Assembly: GCA_965153455.1 (NCBI GenBank)
Contig: OZ234495.1
Span: forward strand, 2,666,001-2,730,000
Reading direction: 5' to 3'
DNA: 64,000 nucleotides
Source of the DNA: Sphagnum compactum
Taxonomy: Eukaryota > Bryophyta > Sphagnopsida > Sphagnales
Each line of letters begins with the position of its first letter. Positions within the stretch are counted from its first letter, which is position 1. This document shows, piece after piece, positions 1 to 9,240 of the stretch. The position numbers were made by a program, and so were the translations under genes. Under the pieces are notes generated by a model. That model made no database searches. It was not told where the DNA came from and worked only from the letters and a program-made list of their open reading frames with translations.

Positions 1-1134
1 GTAGACAGGCAGCTTCGGTCTTCGGCCTGACAATACCGCATCGTAGTCTGTCCTTCGAACGTCCTCACATTGAAAAGGAATATGGCCAGTGAGTAGCTCA
101 TAACACACCATGCCAAAACCATACACATCCACTGCTGCTGTATATGTGGGCGTGATATCCTCCTTCACTGCTTTCAGCACTTCGGGTGGCCTCCAAAACC
201 CGGTGCCCACAACGCCGTCCGAGCTCTCGTAGTCCCCAACATAAACATAAAACGTATCATAGTCCAAATCTTCCTTTAATTCCACTTTTCTAGAATTAAG
301 AATTCGAGATGCACCCTCCTTGATATATTCAACTGGCGACACAAAGATGTTGGAGGCTTTGAGGTCTCTGTGTATGATTCCAACCTCACACAGATCTTCC
401 ATTGCTTGAGCGATGTGCTTCATTATGAGCAATGTCGAGATATAAGGAAAAGGCATCATCATCATTTGCGTAGCATCATCATCCTGCATGTTGCTGCGCA
501 TCCGAGACTTGAGATAGTCCATTTTCTTGTCGATAAGATTTCGCAAATCTCCTCGATAGGCTTCCATGACAACCGACAGCTCTCCGGTGCTTTTATCCTC
601 TGAGAGCCCAATCAGGCGGCAAAGACCCGGATGCTGCCATCCTGATTCCACAAGTTTTATTCGCCTTACCAACTCGTGAACTGCACGAACTCCGAGACGG
701 CGTTTGTATCTTTTCACGACCACATCTTTTTCAACTACCCCCCGCCACAGGATGTATTTAGCCAAGGACACATGTGCCTGGCCCCCTTCTGCGATGGACT
801 CTAATATTTCAAGTTTTGATGGATCTATTGATGTTTCTTCCAGCAGGTGGCGAACCATTTTGCCCTCATATTTATCAGTCTCCTGCACAAGGCGAGCTGC
901 TGGATCCTCCTCCGGCTCTGCAAGCTCACTCCAAAGGTACTCAGGTGCGCTCCCGTAGTACGTCTGTTGGCTTAGTTCTCTTCGATTTGGATCCTCCTCC
1001 GCCTGTAGGTCGCTCCCAACGCAATCCCAGTATTTGCTAGAGCATGATGCGTCCATGGCGATTGAAATCAAGGCTGGCTGGCTACGAGCTGGGACGGCTG
1101 ATGGCTGGCTCCCTACTCGTGACGATTTGATCAT
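1..1134 (-). CDS. Tandem-array protein kinase, copy 1 (3' end cut by window edge)
   Basis: The reading frame is open over the whole interval and runs off the left edge. Counting from the ATG at 1,054-1,056 (start MDASCSS), 352 codons are visible. An in-frame ATG at 1,132-1,134 would add 26 residues. An acidic, Glu-rich N-terminus (about 1-75) precedes a kinase domain: Gly-rich loop EGGQAHVSLAKY near 90, Lys115 in DVVVK, HRDLKASN near 229, DYE in place of DFG near 275, RPPE in place of APE, and DVYGFGMVCYELLTG near 310. An insert with QDDD followed by MMMM sits between the N-lobe and the catalytic loop. Overall it resembles plant TKL/Raf-like cytosolic Ser/Thr kinases; the substrate is unknown. 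It is the most diverged copy in the middle of the domain. The missing C-terminal part would be about 45-75 residues, judging from the other copies. Confidence 0.85.
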   Translation of the reverse strand, partial: MIKSSRVGSQPSAVPARSQPALISIAMDASCSSKYWDCVGSDLQAEEDPNRRELSQQTYYGSAPEYLWSELAEPEEDPAARLVQETDKYEGKMVRHLLEETSIDPSKLEILESIAEGGQAHVSLAKYILWRGVVEKDVVVKRYKRRLGVRAVHELVRRIKLVESGWQHPGLCRLIGLSEDKSTGELSVVMEAYRGDLRNLIDKKMDYLKSRMRSNMQDDDATQMMMMPFPYISTLLIMKHIAQAMEDLCEVGIIHRDLKASNIFVSPVEYIKEGASRILNSRKVELKEDLDYDTFYVYVGDYESSDGVVGTGFWRPPEVLKAVKEDITPTYTAAVDVYGFGMVCYELLTGHIPFQCEDVRRTDYDAVLSGRRPKLPVY

Positions 1135-1889
1135 TAACTCGGGAAAATAGAGAAAGATTCAGGAAAACTGCAAGAACACACTTCGGAGTTCGATAACACT
1201 AATATGCCAGCAAGACAAGACAAGAACGTGGTTGGGGGTATATAGACGGAAAGAAAGCGGGATGAACGAGACAGCAGTTGCGATAAAGAGATAGAGAAGC
1301 TCAACATTCTCATCAACAAAACGTACCTATAAAGAAGCAAGCTTGAGAGAGACCAAGAAGAGCGCCGCGCTGTGGTCCGTGATGAGAGGAAGAACTTGAG
1401 CGACAAGCATAAATGCGAAGAAGCAGAGGGTTGACGGATACGCGGAAAAAGCAAGCAACTTGTGCAACAGTTGGCCGTCGGCTTTACCGATACAAAGCCG
1501 GAAGCTGCTGAAAGGTCTGAGATTCCGGATCGCGAAACGCGCCGGGAAGACCGTACTCACCAAGGGACCCACCACTGCCGACGCGACATGGGAGCTTGAC
1601 AGATTGCACGGATACGCGTGAATAAGAAGAGTCCGATGTCGGAAACATGGGCAATCGACGGAGACTGGTCCCGCAGCTTTGGATGTGTTTCCACCATCTT
1701 AGGGACTATCGGTTTCCGCCTCTGTCTCGCACGGTATCGTCGAGAAGCTTTCAGTTTTATGATGCGAGTCTTATTACTGGCCCACAGCCTGCTTGCTTGC
1801 TTGCTGGCAACCCAGCCTGTTAGGTCTTTGTCCGATCTTGGAGCATTTTCCATACTGGGGTTTTTTCTTTCTTAGTATCGGGGCCGCCT
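1135..1889. other. Kinase-GAE divergent spacer, copy 1
   Basis: Conserved spacer between the kinase (leftward) and the GAE relic (rightward). It holds the kinase promoter and a GC-richer stretch found in all four complete modules. A plus-strand frame starting at 1,618 encodes a hydrophobic stretch (VLLLAHSLLACLLATQ and LGAFSILGFFLS) just before the GAE nucleotide-binding motif. This may be the remains of the GAE membrane anchor. The short frames here are otherwise conserved mainly because the DNA is duplicated. Confidence 0.6.
1238..1246 (-). promoter_or_regulatory. Putative TATA box of kinase copy 1
   Basis: TATATA at 1,239-1,244, read on the minus strand, lies 105 bp upstream of the ATG at 1,134 and 183 bp upstream of the ATG at 1,056. 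The same site is kept upstream of copies 3 and 4. Spacing suits a short 5' leader. No experimental support. Confidence 0.45.
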
Positions 1890-3186
1890 CCAAAGAAGAG
1901 AGCCCGATCCTATCGTGGTCTTGGTGATTGGGGTAGCAGGATTCGTTGGCCAGAACTCAGGTCTTTCTTGCTTTGAAAAAACGTGGTGATGGGGGCGATC
2001 TGGGCATCGATAATTTCAACAGGTACTATGAGATTTCTCTGAAGAGACCAGCAGGGCAAGAGCCTCTTGCAAAGCATCGCATTTTTTATCATTGATGTTG
2101 ACATACGGCAAAATGCATTTCTTCTCAACACCGTTTTTTTCGGAGCTCGTCCAAATCACCCATGTGATGCATCTGGCAGCCCGAGGTGCTGTACGCTATG
2201 CAATGGAGAATCCAGGCTCATATGTGCGGAGCAACATTGCTCAACTGGTGAATAGGTATCTTTGAGATGTATGCAAGCCTGTGAATCCACAGCCATCCAT
2301 AGCTTGGGCTTCATCAAGCTCTGTGTCATATGGGTTGTTGAACACAAAGGTACACACTCTTTCTTTCCCCGTTGAACTTTCTCACCACGTCAGTACACCA
2401 CAATAAAGAATATAATTTACCAAGTCCTTAGCATAAATGGCTCGGAGATGACTTCAGGGTACCATAATTTTCACAATGTGGCCACACTGGACATGATTTC
2501 TAATGGTTGTGCTTGTCCAAAAAGATTACTGACTCGGCTTGTTTCCTGGGAGCTTTTGCAGGTGCCCCATTCTCAGAGCTGGACCAAACTGATCAACCTG
2601 CAAGTCTCTATGCAGCAACAAAGAAGGCTGGAGAGGAGATTGCTCATGAATACATATAACCACATCTATGGACTTTCCATCAGTGGCCTGCAGTTTTTCA
2701 CTATTTATGTGCCAGGGGTTAGACCCAATATGACCTACTTTTCCTTCACTCGGGATATCTTGAATGGGAAACCCATCAATACATATACCAAGGAGCCAAC
2801 AACAAAGATTTGGCTCATGATTTCACTTACATTGATGACATTGTCAAAACTGGATGTGTTGCATCTCTTGATGTGGTGGACAAACGCACAAGTAGTGGAG
2901 GGAAGAAGACAGGTCATGTGTGGCTCTGCATTTTTAACCTTGGTATGCTAGTACTGCAGACACTATTGCCTACCTTGATTGACATTCTTGAGAAGTATCT
3001 CAACCTGAAATCCAAAACAGAAATTGTGAAAATGCCTTGTGATGGTGATGTCCCCTTCACCCATGCCAACAACATCTCCGCAGCTCAGGCTTAGCTGCAA
3101 TACAAGCCACAAACAAATATTGAAGCAGGGATTGAAGAAGTTTGTGAAATGGTATTTGACCTACTACAGTGACAACATATCTCATG
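1890..3186 (+). pseudogene. GAE: UDP-glucuronate 4-epimerase (GAE) pseudogene, copy 1
   Basis: Family members are Golgi type II membrane SDR enzymes converting UDP-glucuronate to UDP-galacturonate for pectin. Recognisable fragments, in order: VLVIGVAGFVG (1,918-1,950, NAD-binding Gly motif), GIDNFNRYYE, AVRYAMENPGSYVRSNIA, PQPSIAWASSSSV, then after a probable 212-bp intron (2,350-2,561, AAG/GT to AG) QPASLYAATKKAGEEIAH, DFTYIDDIVK, SSGGKK, GDVPFTHANN. The catalytic YxxxK is visible as YAATK. Stops follow the Gly motif (TGA near 1,980), and frameshifts occur near 2,090, at the start of exon 2, at 2,655 (AATACATATAACC) and near 3,130, with a TAG after AQA. No single frame can encode the enzyme. 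Divergent to the kinase. Confidence 0.85.
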
Positions 3187-3755
3187 AACCACTCCTAGCT
3201 AAGCAACCATGATCAGTCAAACTCATCGTCTCATAAGGTACAAATATTTACATGTTACATCGCTGCGCAGAATAGATGAAAAACCATGTCTGCTCCTTCG
3301 TTATCTCATAGATTCAAAATGCACTCTTCTTATTCTTGCTATCACAAACTGAAAGACATTGAGATTATTCTTGGGAGGTCATGTTTCCAAGCAGTCCTTT
3401 ACTCTGTCACTATTGTTTAACCACCACACTTGTTATATATCATGCAAGATCCAATATAAAGTTCCAAAAAGAAAAGTGTATGTATGATTGGCCCCATTCT
3501 TCTTGTCTTATCAAATTGATGCATATCTATTATGTGTTCCATTTCTATCAATTTTCTAAGAATGTTTGAATTTGCTAATTTTTACGGACTAGGGTTTGGA
3601 GAATGATCTGGGTTTGCCCAATGGAAAGCTGAATCAGAAAAATTGGCTGTGTATGGCCTGTTCTCTGGTGTGAAAAGTCAGGGTTTAGAAGTGGGGCCAG
3701 ATCGAACCCACACCCCCCAGCACACTGTGACAGATGGATGGTAGGTGATCAGGAA
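3187..3755. other. Inter-relic spacer, copy 1
   Basis: AT-rich DNA between the GAE and PPR relics, repeated with high similarity at 18,148-18,715 and 36,172-36,735 and in diverged form at 33,902-34,480 and 42,191-42,755. No coding frame that I can support. Confidence 0.5.
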
Positions 3756-4140
3756 ACAGTTTTTTGTTGGGTGCTAGTTTTCCTTAGGCTAGCTCAGTGT
3801 GGGTTGATTTTCTTTTGCTGCTTGATGTTGTGTTAATTGCTGGTGTTGGTCTCATTGCCTATTTCTATGTTTGTTTGCAAGCTTGAATTTGCATTTGCAC
3901 TTGAAGAGGGCATGTGGGTCCATGTGCACATCATTGAAAAGTGTTTGGGATTCGGATGTCTATGTGGGGAGTAACTTGGTGCGCATGTATCCAAAATGTG
4001 GTCACTTGGTACATGCGAAACATGGGCAAGGACAAAAGGCACTGGAACTGTTTCAACCAATTTACAACACGAAGGTATTTTGTGGAATTCTGTTACTTTT
4101 GGATCATTTGCAACAGTGGGATGAGACATGGAAGAAGGTA
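3756..4140 (+). pseudogene. PPR protein relic, copy 1
   Basis: Fragments of a plant pentatricopeptide repeat protein in different frames: FALEEGMWVHVHIIEK, then after a frameshift SDVYVGSNLVRMYPKCG, then QKALELFQ. These match the PPR phrases LEEG..VH..I, SDVYVG..LV.MYAKCG and ALELFQQM. The usual link between MYAKCG and the next repeat is deleted compared with the copy at 8,811. No start and no intact repeat chain. Families of this type edit or process organellar RNA; this copy cannot be functional. Confidence 0.75.
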
Positions 4141-6279
4141 AATGAACATCAATCTTGTCAACATTTGCATGTCAGTTGGAGGCATAGCTGAAGTTTGTGT
4201 CAATCTTGTTGCTCTCTGTGGGTTGCTATACTGACATGGTCTGAACTTTGGCAAAAATCTCTCTCTTGATCCTTTGCAGTGGTGGATTTGTGCACTAACA
4301 GATATGCACTATAATTTATCTCCTCTGTCTTTATTTCCATGATCATTGAGGGCCGATTTTGGTTGGTTTGCAAGTAGGAAGGTGTAAAAAGGTACTCATC
4401 CAGGGATGTGTTGATGATACCAATTTTCTGAGCACATGATTGAGAAGAAAGTGGTCTTAGCTGTTTACAAATTATCAATCCCAAGGGTGGTGTAAAAGTT
4501 GCTTTGCTACTGTTGGCTTTACAATGACCACAACCCAATTTAAGTAACTAAATCTGCTTCAGACACTGAATGTTGCCTCATGATGAGCAGAACCCGCAAT
4601 CTGACTGACTGGAACCTGAATCATGGAAACGAGCCAAAAAATCTGAATCTGCTTTAAATGCCTATTGGTTGAAAATGAACCCAAAAACAGAATTTGGCAA
4701 ACCCAAATGTAGATCTAGATTCTGTATGCAAGTATGTATCTGTGAACCAGCTTTCTATTGCAAGAGTTAATGGTTTATTTTCAGAGAGAATATCACTGGA
4801 TGTGGATAGCTAAATTCACACATACCCAATTGCCGAGCCAAATTTAGAAGGGAGAGCTGAAAGTTAGTGGCAATGGAAAGGTGGCTAACCTGCAAGGGAT
4901 ACAGTGGTTAGATTCAAGCATTGACTCCAAAATTACTTCCAATCTCAATTTTGGAAGTCTAAACCTTAAACCCTACAAAGAAGGAAGCTAGAGCGACGAG
5001 CATAATCTTGAAGAAGAAGAAGGTTGGTGGATACGCGTAAAAGCAAGCAACTGGTGCCACAGAACAAGCCGTCTGGAAACCACTGCGACACTGTGAGTGC
5101 TTGAACACAGGCATTGGGCTCCCACAAATCACAGTACAACTAATAAAGCTTCAACTAGGGGCTTAGTACTGCGCACCTCATTGCAATCGACCTCATTTCA
5201 AATGCATGCTACCATTGTATCTGGAGCTGAGCTATCTGACCGTCACATGCACTTGGGTACTCAATTGTTTCCGCATTTTGTGAACATAGGAGGCAGAGGC
5301 AGATATTGATGAGAACACTAGGTTGTCTGTACCAGCTTCATCTGGACACAAACCAAAAAAATAGTTCACAAATGTGCAAGGTACTGATCATCACCACTCT
5401 TGAAACGAGAGAACCACTCTTGAAACTTGTAGAAATGGGTTCATTTCTTGTGCATGCTGATCTTATATCCAAGTGAAGAGAGATGTGCCAAATAGGCAGT
5501 CCAACAAAGGAGCCCTTCACTTCCCATTGTCCCCTTGCTTGGGGTCTGCCACATTAGACAAACCAGCTACACTGGAATTAATAAAGTAAATAAATAAAGG
5601 AAAAACACCCAGAAAGGGCACAAGAGAAGAAAAAAGAAAGGATCTAAGTCCAAACACTTTCCCTCTGTCAGAAAATCAAGTTTTGAGAAACTGGTGATAG
5701 CATAGTTCTGCATCTATATATGTAACAACTTTCGAAATACCGTAATACCTTGGCAGCTTCGATTATGTTTGGCACATAATTAATTAATTAATTTTGAGAA
5801 TTCCATTTCAGAACAAAAAAAAATTCCAGAATATTATTTCCAAACATTCTTCATTTTCCTCACAAATTGTTTGTCTTTCAGAAAAATATTTTTTGAAGAT
5901 TTTGGATATTGAAAAATAATTTTTAATTTGTGCCAAAACCACCCAGGTTCTCTCTGCTATGCATCTTTCCCTCTCTCCCTGGAGACTTTGGAGAGAACAC
6001 CTAACAAGGCACCTTGTAGTGAGTGGATCATGCCATTTGTCTCTAGGTGTCCTGTCTAAAGAAGAGAAAAGAAACAAAAAAAAAGGGCCTCAAATTCCAA
6101 AGTGGTGCCAGAACCAGAGGGGGATTGGAATTTTGGAAAAAAAACTTGGTTCTACTTCCAAGTGGGTTAAGCCTTAGGGTGGGGAGTCCGTCGAATTAGG
6201 AAGTTTTTAGGGGGGGGCATTTGAGGGCACAAGTATTGCAAATTTTGGGGATGAATTAGGAGGGTTTGGGAGCTTCTTT
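4141..6279. repeat. Conserved array block X, copy 1
   Basis: About 2.1 kb of mostly non-coding DNA repeated at 9,241-11,942, 19,151-21,281 and (truncated) 37,181-38,663. Around 4,880-4,970 it contains an inverted, roughly 80% similar copy of the kinase 3' flank (compare 8,290-8,370). Directly after this, at 4,985-5,095, comes a sequence resembling the kinase-GAE spacer at 1,395-1,500. The right part (5,800-6,180) is A/T-rich and ends beside element E. Confidence 0.6.
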
Positions 6280-8166
6280 AGTGGAGGTAGGCCTGAGGGC
6301 TCAAAACGCAATCTGACATTTTAGAGCGCCACGCGATCACAAACACCTTCACAATAAATTTTTTTTCACAGCCTTCCTTTCACAGCCTTGTGGCCATAAG
6401 CACCTTCGTAATAATTTTTTTTTTCTTGCTATCTTCCTTCACAGCCCTTGAACTATTGTGACAGTCATTAATTACATTGACAATAAGAGGAATTCGAAAG
6501 CTATGAGTTTTTTCTGTGTTGTCATAAGTAGAGTAGGTGTTGGGGGTGGGCTCATTTCTTTCTTTCTATCATATTTACAACAATGGAAGGTTTGGGTTTG
6601 TTTTTTTTTTTGCTGCCATAAGTAGAGTAGGTGGTGGGATTTATTTGCGTTTTGATCACAAGCACTTTCACAACAATTTTTTTTTCTTGCTACCTTCTTT
6701 TCACAGCCCTTGAATTATTGTCATAGTCATTAATTACATTGATAGTAAAAGAAATTCGAAAGCCATTCGTTTTTTTCTGTTGTCAGAAGTAGAGTAGGTA
6801 GTCAGGGTGGGCTCGTTTTTTTCTCGCTATCATATTTACAATAATGGAAGGTTGAGGTTTGTTTTTTTTAGCTGTCATAAATAGAGTAGATGGTGAGATT
6901 TATTTGCAATTTCTCTATAATGATGAGGAGGAGCAACAGGTCTTTGACAAAGGATGAAATTTCGACGTACTTGAGCTTTGCTTACTTTACAAGCAGCCTG
7001 TCCAAAGGCTTACAATAGCACTGCAACAAATTCATTTGAAATTGTTGTCAGTTTTTCAATGTGAAGGCTGATTTTTATAATGATTTTTTAAAGGTGAATG
7101 GCACATGGGCTATTCCTGTTTAATGCCTGCCAGGATTTAGTGGTGAATGGCACATGGGCTATTCCTATTTAATGCCTGCCAGGATTTAGTGCCTGCTGTT
7201 TGCGATTTCCCCAACATAAAGGTGCGACTTTCTCTGCCCAGTGCTTGACCAGTTCTTTTGGACATTGAAAAAAGTGAAATCCAAAAACAAACAAGGAATT
7301 CCTCATGTTTTGGCCTGGCTCAAAGTGATAATTAAAAAAACCATCAAACACCAAAACAATCCTTATAGTGTAATACCAACCCATGACCACCAAACCCTAA
7401 ATGTTTCAGCTAATCTCACAAGGCTACACATACAACAAAAACTTGGGAACTTTGTTTGTAGTGTTGTTACAGGTAGCCTGCCCGAGCCTCCTTTCCGTTC
7501 AATGCGCAAATTGGGCATATTTTTCTAGGTTCAAATCCTAGGTTGAGTTATACTTTTAAAAAATTTTAAATGTCATTTCTTACAAAAGTCCCAATTGACT
7601 GGCTGAATGGCAAATTTAGTAGTTTTCCTTGTGTCATTATGACCTTGGTTCCATAAACCACTGGAACAAAACAAACATAAAACCTTCCTTCACTTATATA
7701 GATATTTTAAAAATTCATCTGAACTTTTATTTGCTCATGATTGTTTCAAAGTTTAGATTTTTTAAGAATTAATATGAGATGTGTTCACAGTTAATAAATA
7801 AAATCAATCATAAACAATCCAAATTCCAATGAGTGTTAATTGAATTTTAGTGTTTCAATTTTCAAAACTAACCACAATATTAAAACACACATTACTTTTA
7901 AAATCATTACACACCTTATAGAATTTTGATTTTTTATAAAAATATGAATGAGATGCCCTTCACCCACTTTGCATTCTTTATTATATTTATTGACCGTCAA
8001 TTTAAAAGAGTTTTGAAACAAAATTATGTTTTGTTCCTTCTTGGCTATGACCATGCACTGCAAATCCAATTTTCTTGGGTAGAATTTTTTTTAAAAATGA
8101 CCAACAATTAAAAGGGGAAAAATATGAATACCCTTCATACAATTGGGCGTTAGGCCTACCTCCACT
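6280..8166. mobile_element. TIR-ended repetitive element E, copy 1
   Basis: Begins with AGTGGAGGTAGGCCT and ends with its exact inverse complement (8,152-8,166), giving 15-bp terminal inverted repeats. Internally two direct repeats of about 0.3 kb start at 6,335 and 6,654. At 7,528-7,538 lies GGTTCAAATCC, a perfect pol III B-box consensus, kept in the other copies. No transposase frame is visible, so it is either non-autonomous or a long repeat of another kind. No target duplication recognised. Confidence 0.6.
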
Positions 8167-8403
8167 CCAGGTCCCAGAAGGGACCAACTAGTTTAAAGAG
8201 AATTCAGGGATGGCCTTATGAAATATTGTTAACTGGTGGGGAGTTTTCTGCATTTGACATGCGGGGATTGCCTGTTAGAACCAGCAGATTGGAAGGAGTT
8301 TTGGAATCAATGCTAGAATCTAACAACTGCATCCCTTGGAGTTCAGCCAACTTTAATTCAGATATACCCTTGTGTAAGAAAAATACATTCATTCAAGTTT
8401 TGT

Positions 8404-8810
8404 TCAATCCAGGTCCTTTCCTAATAAAATCCTTTCTTCTGTAAATAAGGTTTTCCTGATCTCGTGCCATGTAGGCCGTTGGCAAGGATCGTGGTGCCAA
8501 CACTTGAGCAATAGTTGGGTCAACCCATGGCTCAAGTAGTCAGGCAGCTTTGGTCTTCGGCCTGACAATACCGCATCGTAGTCTGTCCTTCGGACGCCTT
8601 CACATTCAAAAGGAATATGGCCAGTGAGTAGCTCATAACACACCATGCCAAAACCATACACATCCACTGCTGCTGTATATGTGGGCCTGATATCCTCCTT
8701 CACTGCTTTCAGCACTTCGGGTGGCCTCCAAAACCCGGTGCCCACAACGCCGTCCGAGCTCTCGTAGTCCCCAACATAAACCAAAAACCCATCATAGGCC
8801 AAATCTTCCT
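8404..8810 (-). pseudogene. Kinase fragment (C-lobe only)
   Basis: Encodes the kinase C-lobe from EDLAYDGF through DYESSDG, RPPEV, DVYGFGMVCYELLTG and CWHHDPCQRP to a stop after LLGKDLD, with no internal stop. It lacks the N-lobe, the ATP-binding Lys and the HRD motif. The sequence switches at about 8,810 directly into the PPR relic, so one deletion removed the 5' part of the kinase, the spacer, the GAE copy and most of the next spacer. The 237 bp to its left (8,167-8,403) is the conserved kinase 3' flank. Confidence 0.85.
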
Positions 8811-9240
8811 AAACACTTTTTTGTTGGGTGCTAGTTTTCCTTAGGCTAGGTCAGTGTCGGTTGATTTTCTTTTGCTGCTTGATATTGTGTGGATTGCTGG
8901 TGTTGGTCTCATTGCCTATTTCTATGTTTCTTTGCAAGCTTGAATTTGCATTTGCACTTGAAGAGGGCATGTGGGTCCATGTGCACATCATTGAAAAGTG
9001 TTTGGGATTCGGATGTCTATGTGGGGAGTAACTTGGTGGGCATGTATCCAGAATGTGGAGCATTCAAGATGCTTGGAGCCTGTTCAACAAGAATCTATCG
9101 CATGAGAATCTTTCACTTGGTACATGCGAAACATGGGCAACCACAAAAGGCACTGGAACTGTTTCAACAAATTTACAACACGAAGGTATTTTGTGGAATT
9201 CTGTTACTTTTGGATCATTTGTAACGGTGGGATGAGACAT
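8811..9240 (+). pseudogene. PPR protein relic, copy 1b
   Basis: The same relic as at 3,756 but longer. After a frameshift, SDVYVGSNLVGMYPECG is followed by a segment corresponding to AFKMLGACSTRI, then HAKHGQ and KALELFQQIYNTK. Frames are broken several times. It starts exactly at the junction with the kinase fragment. Confidence 0.7.

Noticed and set aside
460-500. CAT trinucleotide tract as a microsatellite
   Set aside because: It encodes the conserved Met run and Asp run of the kinase and keeps frame in all copies.
1134-1454. Ser-rich minus-strand frames upstream of each kinase (also near 16,112, 31,754 and 40,338)
   Set aside because: Conserved only because the whole spacer is duplicated; length and start vary between copies and the composition is unlike a protein. 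This is the kinase promoter region.
2448-2951. 167-codon frame repeated at 17,410-17,913
   Set aside because: It mixes GAE intron and an out-of-frame reading of GAE exon 2 (YNHIYGLSISGLQF is the only true match). It is a by-product of the pseudogene frameshifts.
7528-7538. tRNA gene suggested by GGTTCAAATCC
   Set aside because: No cloverleaf stem or matching A box could be placed upstream; kept only as a B-box-like motif of element E.
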